This document shows positions 29,580 to 40,628 of a stretch of DNA of 64,000 nt, piece by piece. The stretch is from NCBI GenBank assembly GCA_002077065.1, contig NAJO01000042.1:1-64000 (forward strand), read 5' to 3'. Origin of the DNA: Cryoendolithus antarcticus. Its lineage: Eukaryota > Ascomycota > Dothideomycetes > Cladosporiales > Cladosporiaceae. A program made the position numbers and the translations under genes. Within the stretch, counting starts at the first letter, position 1. The number at the start of each line of letters is the position of its first letter. Below the pieces are notes generated by a model. That model was not told where the DNA came from. It was given only the letters and a program-made list of their open reading frames with translations, and ran no database searches.

Positions 29580-30599
29580 CTACAGCTTGACTGCTTGTAG
29601 CGTGTACGTCAACGGCAGTCGCTCTCGACCTTCCTTCAGCGCATACTCGCCTGCTCTCATAGTCAGCCAATAATCCCCACCAAAATTGTTTTGGGCGAGT
29701 CACCATCACCGAGCTCCATCATCTGACCAGGTAGTGCTTCCCACGGGACACTCTGATACTCCGCCAAGCCAGTGATGCTCATGCCTACGTTGAGGAGCGC
29801 AGTCACCGTCTCGCCGAGCCCATGATTCCAGTTCACGGTCTTGCTGGTTGCGAATGGCTTTGCATCGTCTGACAGCTTGACGTAGGTTGTGTTGTCCTCG
29901 AACACCATCGGCTTCTCGGTCTCGAAGTAAGGGTAGCGCACAGCCAAGCTGTTTTTGACTGTCTCGTCCAATGCCCAGAGCATGGGGTGGCCTGTCGTGA
30001 GATCTCATTGTTAGCGTGCCATCGTCAGAGCTATAGTCACTTCAACTTGCACCCACCTTCTCGAATGAAAAGTCTTCCACCAGGCTTGAGCAGCTTCACC
30101 ACCACCTCCGCCCACTTCGTAATACTAGGAATCCAGCACAACGCCCTAATACCCGTGAACACCAAATCCATCTCCCCTTCCCCAATCAACTCGACAGCCT
30201 GATACACGTCCCCCTCTACAAACTTACATCTCTCACCTCCAGCCGCTTTGCCACAAAGCTCTCTCGCCAGGCGAAGGGACTCGGGGCTAAGATCAAGGCC
30301 AGTGACGGACGCTGCGCCGAGACGTGCCAGCGAGAGTGTATCGGTCGCTATGTGGCATTGGAGATGAGCTACGTGGAGGTCTTCGACTGAGTCGAGGAGC
30401 GGGAGGTCGAAAGTCACGACGCCGGAGAGATGCTTTGGGTCGGAGATGAGGGTGCTGTAGGCGTAGTCGGGGGATTTGGCGTGCTGGAACTGCTGTTAGT
30501 TGGTGAAAATAGTAGAGATGGGGAAGAGTATCGCACCTCAGGAGCTCGTTCGTCCCAGTTCGCTTTATTGAGCGCCTGATAGTTGGCTGCGTCTTCCAT
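29580..30599 (-). CDS. SAM-dependent class I methyltransferase with a frameshift near its 3' end
   Basis: Exons are 30537-30599, 30057-30483 and 29580-29991, with introns of 53 and 65 bases. The protein starts MEDAANYQALNKANWDERAP and continues DLHVAHLQCHIATDTLSLAR and VTGLDLSPESL (SAM-binding motif I region), then LLKPGGRLFIREG spliced to HPMLWALDE. About 300 residues would result. The frame leading to LGDGDSPKTIL breaks; the conserved-looking tail (NNFGGDYWLTMRAGEYAL, RLPLTYTLQAVKL) lies in another frame, and one extra base around 29690-29700 would join them. As written, translation stops at 29663. This is either a sequencing error or a recent lesion. The substrate is unknown. Confidence 0.75.
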
Positions 30600-31092
30600 T
30601 GCGACTTGGAGATATCAGATGAGTATTGTTAATTTCAACATCTGCCGTGCGCATGCTCGTAGCATCTTATACATCTGCTCACGTCGCGGTGGGCGGCGAT
30701 GTCATTGTAGACACCGCCTGCAAAGCGAAGTGGCGCTGCCACGACGCTACCGTTGCAAAGCTTGTATGCTACATATACTCACTTTGCAGAGCGGATCAGA
30801 CCTCCTCTGCGGGAGCCGTTCTGACAATGTCCATGCAACCGTTGCAAAGATAGTCGGCTCGGATTGCGACCGTACTGAGCATTGGGTGCGCGAGAAGGTG
30901 AAGTGGTATTGTTTCAAATGTACGTGAATGACTAGCTGAAGTGGTATCTCAATCGCAACAACCAATGCGGAAGGCAATCACATGTTTCCCAATAGAAAAC
31001 GCCTCTATAGCCAGTCGGCATAGCTTGCCGTGCCAAATCGGCATATCAATCAAAGCATCGTCGCTACCACCCAACATCAAATCATATCCTCA
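30600..31092. other. Spacer between methyltransferase and Crz1-like gene
   Basis: 493 bases. It contains the methyltransferase promoter and the Crz1-like 3' region. No other feature is seen. Confidence 0.4.
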
Positions 31093-33513
31093 TCATCGTC
31101 CCTCGAACCCATTCAGATAGTCCCCAGGTTGCTGGATGTGTTGGTGCCCATACTGCTGCTGCTGCTGCTGCTGCTGACCCATACCCATCTCATTCACCTG
31201 TTGCTGATAGTCGCCGATCTCGTTCTCGCTGATGTCTTCGTAATACTCGCCACCACTAGAAGCGTCGAACGAGCTACGCCCACCTCCAAAATCATCTTCC
31301 GGCGGGTTGCCCTGCGGTAGCGTGTTCCAGTCAATGTTGGCGAGTGCAGGGAATTGTTGCAGCAGTGCCTGCGGCAGGTAGCTGCCCATCATGTCGAATT
31401 GCGGTTGCTGAGCCATCATCTGCGGCGCGCCGAACCCAGCTGCCATTTGCGCTTGTCGCTGTTCTTCGTGCCACGCTTTCTGGCGTTCCGCTGCCTCCTC
31501 GTCAAGCAGCGGCTTGATACACACACGGCCTGCTTCGGAACGGAAATGTCGGCCTAGAGCATCGGCTCGGGCGAAGCGTCGACCGCAGCCCCATTGCGAG
31601 CCTGTAGACAATGCACCCTTGCACACAAATCTCTTCTCGCCGGAATGCAGACCCTCATGTCGCTTGCGATCATGCTGTCGAGCAAAGGCTTTGCCGCACA
31701 CTGTACATACGAATGGTCGCTCGTCTGTGTGTGTCCGGAGATGTGAGCGCAGATTATAGGCTCGAGTGAAGCGCTTAGGACAAAGTGTGCACTGGAACGT
31801 TGCCGGATGTTTCTGCTGTCGTCGATTGTTGGGATCATTTGATGGTGTGCGCTCGGGGTTTGCAAGATCCAAAATGTACTCTCGATGGTCTGACGCATTG
31901 CTCGAGCTGCGTGCGCGAGATCCGAGAGATCCATTCCGCCCTCGTGCTGGTGAAGCCTCCCGGGACGTTGTCCGTCCGTCGAATGGAGCAAGCGAGCCGT
32001 CGACAGAAGTCTGCGTTTGCAGGGAAGGCGATCGACCACGACCGCTACTTAAAGGTGTGGCAGGTCGAGAGCCAGCATGAGAGTCAGACTTGGCGCGCAT
32101 CCTATTGCGGCTTTGTGCTGGGAAGAAGCGGTCAGTCATATAGCCTCGTTGTACGCCAAAGTTCAACTTACTCCTCAATGGCGGACTCAGCGCCTCCTCC
32201 ACCTTTGGACCATCAGCGGTCTCATCTTTCACCACGGTCGGAACAGAGTGAATGTATATCTCAGGCGGACTCATCGCATCAGCATTGCCGAATTCGGGTG
32301 TACTGCTATCCGTCGCAAGCTGGGGGAATGCAGCGTTGCCATCGCCAGGAAACATGGTGAACTCGTTGGGCGTCGGATCAAAGTGATTGCTCAAGTCAGA
32401 GCCCATGCCGAAGTTGTTCTCTGCCATGTAGGGTGGAAGCGACGCTTGCTGTGCCATGAGTCGCGGCGACAAATGCGGACTATGTGCGGGTGTGTGAAAG
32501 CTCTGTTGCGAACCGTTGTCCGCTAAACTGAAATCACCAAGGCCGAGTCCATTATTGAAAATCGGGTCAATCGTTGCGTTGAGCATAGGCGAGGAGTGTC
32601 CGTTCCCGTCAAAGCTGTCCAATGTCGGCAGATACGGGGAGTTGTGTTGCGAATGCGACGAGATGTCCGAAAGTTGATCCGACGGCACTCTCCGATGTGT
32701 CCTGTATCCTCCCATTCCCATACCACCCCACTCATTGCTGATACCTTGGGGAAATGCGGCACTGGACGGGTCGAGCGACTCTGACGCGTTGCGCGGCCTG
32801 TTTCCTGTCGCAAATTGCGCCTGTTGAAAGCCTGGCGATGCCTGAGGACTAGGACTGCCGGAATTGTGGCGCGACAGCATGTGAGGCGCTGAGCCAGCTT
32901 GCGCTTGCATCGTGGCAGCCATGGAGGGGTCCAGCGAGTTGCGATTGGAGTGTTGGGGCTGCGTTTGAAAGAGGTCGACCGAACTCTGGTCGATGCCGTT
33001 CAGCAGAGAAGGATCGAGTGAGCCGTTCTGCGGGAAGGCGGTCTGATTGAAATCGGGAAAGCCAAGCGCCTCGGGGTTGTACGTGCCACCGACGTTGAGA
33101 TCACCGCTACCAACTCCACCGGGTGATATCTGGTTGCTCCCGTGCCTGCTCTGAGAGTAGTTGAAGGTGTCGAAGGCACCGTTCGGTTGCGCCGACTGGA
33201 GGAAAGTGTGATTCGCAATGGCGCTGGGTTGCGCCTGCTGCGCCGGTGCTTGCGAATAGTTCGGGTAACTTGCGCCGCCGTTCAGTAGGTGCTGTTGGCT
33301 GAGGTCTTGAGTGAAGGCCAAGTCGTTGAACTGTCCCGAAGCTGCGGCAGCGTTGAAGAAGGCTTGCTGCTGGAGATAGTCGGTGGAGGTAATCTCAAAG
33401 GACGAGGAAAGATCGAGGGGAGGGGGTTGCGGTGATGTGGACGGGTTGTTGTGCCTTAAGTGCGAGGCATTGTTGCCGGCCGAGGGAGAGCGGCCTCGCG
33501 CATGAGGGTCCAT
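31093..33513 (-). CDS. CRZ1: Calcineurin-responsive C2H2 zinc-finger transcription factor, Crz1-like
   Basis: The unspliced frame is 806 residues. A 54-base segment (32118-32171) has GTAAGT and CCCAG ends and a CTGAC branch-like site, so it is probably a frame-preserving intron, leaving 788 residues. The N-terminal half is Ser/Asn/Gln-rich. PEIYIH at residues 417-422 fits the PxIxIT calcineurin-docking motif. Two canonical C2H2 fingers ([38 protein letters not shown]) are followed by the atypical third finger typical of Crz1. A polyglutamine run of eight lies near the C-terminus. Calcineurin dephosphorylation would drive nuclear entry for calcium and cell-wall stress responses. Confidence 0.9.
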   Translation of the reverse strand: MDPHARGRSPSAGNNASHLRHNNPSTSPQPPPLDLSSSFEITSTDYLQQQAFFNAAAASGQFNDLAFTQDLSQQHLLNGGASYPNYSQAPAQQAQPSAIANHTFLQSAQPNGAFDTFNYSQSRHGSNQISPGGVGSGDLNVGGTYNPEALGFPDFNQTAFPQNGSLDPSLLNGIDQSSVDLFQTQPQHSNRNSLDPSMAATMQAQAGSAPHMLSRHNSGSPSPQASPGFQQAQFATGNRPRNASESLDPSSAAFPQGISNEWGGMGMGGYRTHRRVPSDQLSDISSHSQHNSPYLPTLDSFDGNGHSSPMLNATIDPIFNNGLGLGDFSLADNGSQQSFHTPAHSPHLSPRLMAQQASLPPYMAENNFGMGSDLSNHFDPTPNEFTMFPGDGNAAFPQLATDSSTPEFGNADAMSPPEIYIHSVPTVVKDETADGPKVEEALSPPLRSKLNFGVQRGYMTDRFFPAQSRNRMRAKSDSHAGSRPATPLSSGRGRSPSLQTQTSVDGSLAPFDGRTTSREASPARGRNGSLGSRARSSSNASDHREYILDLANPERTPSNDPNNRRQQKHPATFQCTLCPKRFTRAYNLRSHLRTHTDERPFVCTVCGKAFARQHDRKRHEGLHSGEKRFVCKGALSTGSQWGCGRRFARADALGRHFRSEAGRVCIKPLLDEEAAERQKAWHEEQRQAQMAAGFGAPQMMAQQPQFDMMGSYLPQALLQQFPALANIDWNTLPQGNPPEDDFGGGRSSFDASSGGEYYEDISENEIGDYQQQVNEMGMGQQQQQQQQYGHQHIQQPGDYLNGFEGR
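32118..32171 (-). other. Probable 54-base frame-preserving intron in CRZ1
   Basis: On the minus strand it starts GTAAGTTGAAC and ends CTTCTTCCCAG, with CTGAC about 12 bases before the acceptor. Its length is a multiple of three and it has no stop, so it stays hidden in the open frame. Removal joins SPPLR to [12 protein letters not shown]. Confidence 0.7.
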
Positions 33514-34247
33514 GGCGGCTTAGGCTGCCTCGAGGGTGTGCGATGGTGAGGCTGACGGATACCTAAAACTGGGACAGTCTCACCACGTGCGGGTGAACCT
33601 AGTAGCAAACAGAGGCAATGCGACTGTGTGCAGGTCAAGTCACAGCCGCATCGAAAGCGCGCTAGTGTGGTGGGCGCAGATGCGGTTGGCGCGCGCGAAG
33701 GATCACCAGAGCTGCACACGCGGGATCGCTCTGACATCCGGATAGAATGTGACGACTCGGGAAAGTTGCATCAATGTGGTGCAGCAGCTCGAAACGATTG
33801 AATTAGCAAGATTCACTCGATGTAGGTTTGCCACGAGTGAATCGCTTCTGGCGCATGGCATGGAATAACATGTCGAAGTGGAAAGCGCACATGGCGAATA
33901 GGCGGGACGAGACGAGAATAGTGCACTGGCCAGGTGGGGCTAGATTTGGGCCACTCCTCTCAGGCCAACATCAGGCGTAAAGGGGGCGGTGCAACGATTC
34001 TGTGACATGAACACGGTGTCGAAGGGACATTTACCTCACCTTGCAGACGGGAGAAAGCAGAACCAACGTGAGGTCATCAGTATCATGAAACACTTGCACA
34101 GCCCCAGGTACCCGGTATGTGCACTGCCTCCACCACGGGAGAGCACGCAACATCTGCACATGTCAGGAACTGTTTCAAGATACGATACATTGTGGCTATG
34201 CTACTCTATGACGGGAATGCTCTGTCGCCAGTGTTCGCGTGTGTCGC
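33514..34247. other. Spacer upstream of the Crz1-like gene
   Basis: About 730 bases with no recognisable frame. The region is the probable promoter and long 5' leader of the transcription factor gene, and holds the 3' end of the GPI mannosyltransferase gene. Confidence 0.4.
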
Positions 34248-36339
34248 TCACCGCAAACACTGCACAATCACATCTCCCCTTCTCCGATTGTCATCATGCC
34301 AATGCGTGTTGAACCCCCTCCAGCACTCCCTGTACCGTGTGTCCTCCAGCACAGCATTCATGACCGGCTCTAGATGCTCAAAGAACACCAGATACTCCGG
34401 CCAAGATCTCAGAGTCGTGTCGGTCTTTGCCACATTCCGAGCGGTGACCGAGTGCAGGACACTTTTGCGGTCGGCCATGTTATCATCCAGCCATCCTCCG
34501 GGATGCGAGTAGAACACGTCAGCTTCGTCCAGATAATGCAGTCTCTGCGCGAAATCGAGAGTGAGTGGCGGCTCACAGGTCAGAGCCCAAGCATCGATTT
34601 GCGGATGCACCAGATGACTTCTCCAAGGCACACTATGACATGGCATGAGGAAGCCTACAGTTGTATTCCGAATCCGCGACGGCAGCTCCGCTTCATGTCG
34701 TAAGTAGTGCATCACATCGATCACACCGCGCTGATGGAGTAGTGCGACATAAGCTGCGATGTAAATGTTGACTGTGAGCCCGAATACCAGAATCCCGAGC
34801 CGAAGCTTGCTACTCGGTATTGGGAAGGGCGTGAAGAATGACACCAATGGTCTCGCAGCAAGGACGTGCAAGATGGGAAGAAGCGGGTAAATGAAGCGAA
34901 CTTCTTTATGGCCAATCATGCTGAAAGCGAGTAGAGGCGTGATTGCTGTCACGGCAAGAACGTAGCGACTTTGCCGCTCGACGAAGCCAGCGAACTGCGG
35001 TCTGTCGTAGCCTGGTCTGAGAGCTTGCCAGAGTCCGATAACGGCGAAGGGCAGAGCTGTGGTGAGAAGGAGTGACAGGCCTTCAGTGAAGTAGTAGTCG
35101 ATTCGATTGCTCCCGTAGAAAGATGCTAGATTTCGTACCACGTTGAAGTAGACGAAGTTGAAAGCTGGTAATGTTAGTGTACCGTAATACGACCAGTCGA
35201 TCGCCAAGCTGAAGACCAGGACACTTGATCTGCTCTGTGTCAGTGCCAGGGAGCCTGAGGAGAGGACCTGATGTGTACTGACCCTGCTATAAAGGATGAC
35301 TGCAGCAACGCTGCTCGCGTCCCGGTATTTGGGTAGCTCAAAAGCATCAGTACCGCGACAGTCGCCCATATGAAAATGTTGGTTGGACGCAGTATGCAAG
35401 CCAGTGCAGCTGCGATCAGAGATGAGGACAATGCACGACGCACTTTAGGCGTGAGCTGAGCGGTGGGAAGCGGTGATGTTGCGGTTGGCTTGTCTTGCTG
35501 CTTCTTGGTACCCATTGTCTCTCTGGCAGGTTCCTTGCCCTGGAGCAAGTCTTTCAGACTGCCATAGACGTCAGCACGCGCACATGAACCCATGTATAAG
35601 AGGACGCACTCGATCGCGGTCCGATCACCTTTGGTGCTAGTATCAGCTTCCTGCATTGGCGCCGCCTCGAGAAACCACTGCCAAGGCCACATCGAGAGTG
35701 CATATACTGTCAAAGTGGCCTCGAGAGAATTCGAGAACGTCCGAGTCGAGCAGTACCACTGCCATGGGCTGAATATTGACAATGCAAGCTGCACGATCTG
35801 GTAAGTCAAGATGTTCGACAATACAGCTCGTGATATGGCTACATACCACTGCCCAATGCTGAGATCCACGAGTCGCATAGACTGCCCTCGCCAGCTTCCA
35901 GGCGTAGAAGTCCATCAGAGCTGCGCACACGGCTTGAGCTAACTTCGGCGCCACCACGAGGACTTCCGCGGAACTACTCGCATCATGTCCTAGTGCCTTG
36001 CTCACGGCATCGGCGAGTCGATACACCGCAGCGAAGAGCCATGGGTGTACAGCTGACCTGAGCCTTTCGCGCCATTCCTGTCACTCGTCAGAAAGCCAAA
36101 CTTTGCGGTACGACGATGAGACCAACCCATGTAATCCAGCCTTCGCTGTCTTGACCGAATGCAATCGACCAGGCCGGCTCGAGCGATTGATAGTATTCAT
36201 CAGGTTGGAAAAATGTCTGCACCGTCAAAGCGTTGACGATACGAAGGACGAGCAGGCCAATCAAGACCAGCCAGATCATTCTTCTGCCGTCGGATGCGGG
36301 CTTCGAAGCTCCTCGCATCTGGCTAGCATTTTGAGCCAT
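34248..36339 (-). CDS. GPI10: GPI mannosyltransferase 3 (GPI10/PIG-B, GT22 family)
   Basis: Four exons, 36127-36339, 35847-36077, 35283-35797 and 34248-35229, joined by introns of 49, 49 and 53 bases, give 646 residues (yeast 616). It is a multi-pass ER membrane enzyme that adds the third mannose to the GPI precursor from dolichol-phosphate-mannose. The first lumenal loop has [13 protein letters not shown], the catalytic DE motif of GT22 enzymes. Further family segments are [42 protein letters not shown] and [17 protein letters not shown]. All three splice junctions restore family sequence, so the model is well supported. Confidence 0.92.
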
Positions 36340-37151
36340 AATGGCGGAGAATGAATCGGATCCACCCACAGCTCTTGTCGAACGCTCCGCCCAGCATTCG
36401 CGGAAGCTCAGCCAATCTGATAGAAGGCTTAACAAACGTGAGTGATTCACTTCCCTCAAGCTGCTCGAGGCCAGACTTCACAAACGGCGTGTTCCAAGCC
36501 GAATACTGCTTGCGTCAAGACTTCGGAAGATGTTTCATATGGTGACCTGAAGTCATCAATCCTGTCTAGAACGCATCTGAGGTACGAACAAGGATGAAGC
36601 GGCGAGGTTCCGTGCCAAGACACACGGGCGCCAACACCACCGCGTTGACTTCACGCTGTGAACCATATTTCATCACAAACATGCTGGAGCATGCTCCGCG
36701 TCGACGTTGGGAGGTGTCTTCACCGATGCGAGCACAGTCTTCACAGCACTACCGGCGTGATCCAGACTTGTCGGTATAGAGAGTGCTAGCCGACCAGGTC
36801 GGCGGGGGTCCATCCATGTTTGCGGCCACTACTCCACGATGCATCGACGCTACTCGCCCAATGCAGTATTGGCGCTGCAGCTTGCCACACAATCCCGCTG
36901 TCAGGTACGCAATCTAGCGAGGCCGTGCTGCTATGACTGGCTGTGAATGTCTACACCCTGCGCGCTGGGCCAGACTCCACGGTGCTCATCGCATCGTCGT
37001 CACTGGGTTGCTCGGTCTCTTAGGTGCGTGCTGCTATTGCTTTTGAGGGAGCGCTATCCATGAGAGCGTCGCCTCAGCACAAGTTCGTCGGTGCAAGCAC
37101 CCTTTCGTTCCCTCTTATACACTTTCCAGTAACTGCTGGCCTTTGCACAAT
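36340..37151. other. Divergent spacer between GPI10 and phospholipase B
   Basis: About 810 bases containing both promoters. Short frames lack motifs. Nothing further is seen. Confidence 0.4.
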
Positions 37152-38896
37152 ATGATCGCCACGGCAAGCTTCATTGCTTGCTCTTGCGCTCTATTCACTC
37201 TAGCAGCGCCGGCGCCAGCGCCAGTGACGAACTCCGATGTAATCGCACGCGCTGCACTCGCTGCGCGTGCAGGTCTGACTCCCTACCAGCCAGTCCTGAC
37301 AACGTGCCCAACCACGCCTCTGGTACGGCCGGCGACGGGTATCAATTCACAGGAGTCCAGCTACATCTCCCTGCGCCGTGCCAAAGCTGGCACTGCTCTC
37401 GCTGCTTGGCTCAAGAAGCAAGGAAACTTCACTACCGCCAGCCAGCCGGTCGTTGGTCTTACGTCGAGCGGCGGTGGCTACCGATCTCTTCTCGAAAGCG
37501 CCGGTGTCGTCCAGGCTTTTGACGGCAGGGACAGCACCTCGACCGTCAGTGGAGTGTACCAGGCTCTGACCTACCATGCTGGATTGTCAGGCGGTGCTTG
37601 GTTCCTTTCGAGTCTCAGTGGCAACAACTGGCCCACCGTCTCATACTTGCGCGACAATCTCTGGGAGCAGGCATTTCAGAACTCGCTCCTACTGCCGCCA
37701 AACATCTTGTCTGCTAGCGCCGCCACCGAGTACGCTTTGATCACCACGGATATTGGATCGAAACAAGCAGCCAATTACGACATATCGGTGGTCGACCCAT
37801 ACGGCCGTCTACTATCATACCAGCTTCTCCAAGGTCCTGATGGCGGTGTCGCCACGTACATGTCCTCTTTGGCTACATTCAGCAATTTCACCAACTACAA
37901 TGTGCCGTATACTGTGGTCACAGCGCTCGGCGCACTGGTCAGCAGAGGGCAATGTGCGCCACCGATCAACGCCACTCAGTATGAGTTCGGGCCGTACGAG
38001 TTCGGCAGCTGGGATGCTGGTGTCTCGGCGTTCACTCAAACGAAATACCTGGGTTCGAATCTTAGTAACGGCAAGCCAGTCGTTCCGGCCGTTTGCACTG
38101 CTCAGTACGATAACTTGGGCTACATCTTCGGCACCTCAAGCGACGTTTTCCCCGGCGCTTGTGAAGTAGTTCCAGCCTCGAACAGCAGTAGCGCTCCCCT
38201 GGTCCAAGTACTCGAGGGTCTTGTCAGTACCGCCAAGGCGCCCGCAGTCACGGACCTGTACGGCCTGTACAAGAATCCGTTCTACAACTACTCAAGGTCG
38301 TCGCTCGTGAAGAACGATCAAGAGCTCACCCTCGCTGATGGCGGTCTTGCTGGTCAGAGTGAGTCTCTCATTCAACGATTGATATCTCCATGGTGATCGG
38401 TACTGACTCTACTATCGTAGACAACCCCATCTGGCCGTTCATCCAACCCGCCCGGTCGATAGACGTGCTCATAGTCAACGATAATTCTGCGGACACTGCT
38501 GCTAACCTACCTAATGGCACGGAGATCCGCCAGACGTACTTGAACGCGCAAGCCGCTGGCCTGACAAAGATGCCCTTCATCCCGGACGTGGCAACATTTG
38601 TCTCACAAGGGCTGAACACTCGGGCGACCTTTTTCGGCTGCAATCAAACAGGAACTACCTTTATTGTCTTCCTTCCCAATGTTCCATACACCTATCCTAG
38701 TGGCCAACCCACGAGTAAGCTGCAGTATAGTGTGGCCGAAACGAACGGCATGATCGGAAACGGGAATGCTATTGCGACGCAGAACGGAACGGCAGGGTGG
38801 AGCTTCTGCCTCGCATGCGCTGTGAAGAACAAGGATACTACGAAGCTGCCGGCTGGATGTAATGCTTGCTTTTCGAAGTACTGCTATAAGCGATAG
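37152..38896 (+). CDS. Secreted lysophospholipase / phospholipase B
   Basis: Exons 37152-38358 and 38421-38896 (62-base intron) encode 560 residues. A signal peptide (MIATASFIACSCALFTLAAPAPA) opens the protein. The catalytic machinery is visible: the oxyanion loop SSGGGYRSLL near residue 110, the nucleophile elbow GLSGG near 149, and the general Asp in DGGLAG, which is completed by QNNPIWPF across the intron. Many N-glycosylation sites are present. There is no GPI-attachment tail; the protein ends Cys-rich (GCNACFSKYCYKR), so it is probably secreted freely. The enzyme releases fatty acids from phospholipids and lysophospholipids, which serves nutrition and sometimes host interaction. Confidence 0.92.
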
Positions 38897-39386
38897 TACG
38901 GTTAGCGTCCATACCCTCAGAACATCATGATTTCCGCCCAGAAGCCGATCCCAATGCTCAAGTGTTACACCTGACAACCTCACGCTCATCCACTTCGGCC
39001 GAAAGCCTCAGCTAGAGTGGTGATGGTATTATGCGCAAAAGGTCCATTACTTAACAGAGATGGCCTTGCTTCCGTGCCGGTACGCAGCTTCAAGGGAGCA
39101 GAGCCTGGGCTTGACAAGGTCGTGGATTCGTAAAGTTACAGTGATCGTAGCTGGTAATTGAAGTGAGATCGCTTCCAGCCCATTCCTCAACCTCATCATC
39201 CGATCTTCACAACGTCGGGATCTTTCCTGCGTTAGTGTACGACCGCGAAAGGACTCGGCCAATTGCGCTACAGAATCGAGAAAGCAAGTCGGTAGGTGGC
39301 CGTGTGTAGAACAGGAACATTCCGCGTAGATTTAAGAGCTGTCTTCCATGCTGCTATCGATATGAAGAGTCTAGAAGTGCATTGGA
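38897..39386. other. Spacer between phospholipase B and paralogue 3
   Basis: 490 bases with no recognised feature. Confidence 0.4.
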
Positions 39387-40115
39387 TCACCTGTTGTCTC
39401 TGATCAGTCGCCGTAAAGCCGCGCCAACAGTGCTGCAACATCGAGAGAACCAGCCGCGCCTTCTGGTGGGTGCGACTGTTTGGTCCCCAGCCAGCCCCGT
39501 CGCGATCGTCGACGCACACCCAGCTTCAAGATCATCTATCGTATTCCGCCCCAGCGCCACAGCACGTCGTTCAGCGCTTTCAATCGTTCTTCTCATATGC
39601 GATAAGTGCCGCGCAGGACCATCTTCGCCAAGAGCTCCCCTCCGATGGATGTAGGATCCGGGTGGCATGGCTTTGCGTTGCCAGGCATACCCGACCCAGC
39701 TCACGGGTACGAGACATTGCTCCCGTACAAGTGTGTCGACGATGGTTCCATAAGTAAGCAAAACTTCTAGCTGCTCTCGACGAACCCTGAGGCGATGGAG
39801 GTCGTGCCACTCTGAATCGACTGGCCGCCAGCGGCCGCGATACGTCCGCCTGGGTCTGATCCGAGATCTCAGCTTTGTGGGCAGTTCCGATAAGTCGCTG
39901 AGACTTCGGGCTAAGCAGATCATCCAGGTTTCGAAAGCCTCCTCGCGGAGTAGGTAACACGCTCGGAAGATCGGAGGTGACGGGTAGCATTGACTTTGCT
40001 CAAGATCTGACTGCAGGGTTGATGAGAAGAGATGCTCGTATATGAGCACGCGGATCTCCGCAAGAAGGCGAATTAAAGCGCTAAGCTGCGTAGGTTCATC
40101 GCCAGATGTCGACCA
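39387..40115 (-). CDS. Short F-box/2EXR-like family protein (paralogue 3), start unresolved
   Basis: The frame is open from the TGA at 40116-40118 down to 39387, about 242 codons, but contains no ATG before the conserved core. The core reads LIRLLAEIRVLIYEHLFSST, then CYPSPPIFRACYLLREEAFE, followed by a tryptophan, matching both blocks of the family. The C-terminal part is Arg-rich. An upstream exon spliced to the AG at the ACGCAG near 40088 is possible. Otherwise the gene has lost its start and is a pseudogene. The E-L-R triplet is E-I-R here. Confidence 0.5.
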   Translation of the reverse strand, partial: WSTSGDEPTQLSALIRLLAEIRVLIYEHLFSSTLQSDLEQSQCYPSPPIFRACYLLREEAFETWMICLARSLSDLSELPTKLRSRIRPRRTYRGRWRPVDSEWHDLHRLRVRREQLEVLLTYGTIVDTLVREQCLVPVSWVGYAWQRKAMPPGSYIHRRGALGEDGPARHLSHMRRTIESAERRAVALGRNTIDDLEAGCASTIATGLAGDQTVAPTRRRGWFSRCCSTVGAALRRLIRDNR

Positions 40116-40628
40116 TCAATCTGCTAGAGCTTGTACTGCTTGCACTTTGACGCTCGTGTGGCTCTCCTGTGTTGTCAGAAGATCGGCCGTCTTGAGGATT
40201 GCGGTCTGCATCTTGGCTATTTGCATTTGCGCTGTAAAATTTGGCTATCCAGTGGCACATATTCTTGTGCGCGTAGCTTGTGAGAGAATGTCGCTTGCAG
40301 ATATGGATGCTGGACCGCAGCTGTAGCGACGTATGGTCAATCGAATGACCTATTACCTCTGTATCAGTGGAGCGGTCGAATACAGTCATGCCGTGTCCCG
40401 TTTGGCTTTCTTGCTGAACATGACACAGCCTGATATGCAATCGTGAGTGCCTGTCACCCCAAGTTCTGAAGCGCTTCATTTGATAATACTCATGATGCCA
40501 AATCCAGCGAGGACTCGTTGAGAGTCAACTCTTACACATCCACTTTGGGACAGTCTTCCGGAACGCCGTGCAGGTTTTCAGTGCCGAACACAGTCATGGC
40601 TCATACAACACCCCATCTATCCTCATGC
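40116..40628. other. Spacer between paralogue 3 and methionyl-tRNA synthetase
   Basis: About 510 bases with no feature recognised; it may hold a 5' exon of paralogue 3. Confidence 0.4.

Noticed and set aside
29685..29705. Programmed ribosomal frameshift in the methyltransferase
   Set aside because: The CCC AAA run is not in the X XXY YYZ phase needed for canonical -1 slippage and no downstream structure is evident.
38045..38065. GGGTTCGAATC, resembling a tRNA T-arm
   Set aside because: It lies within the phospholipase B coding exon with no matching D-arm, anticodon stem or acceptor.
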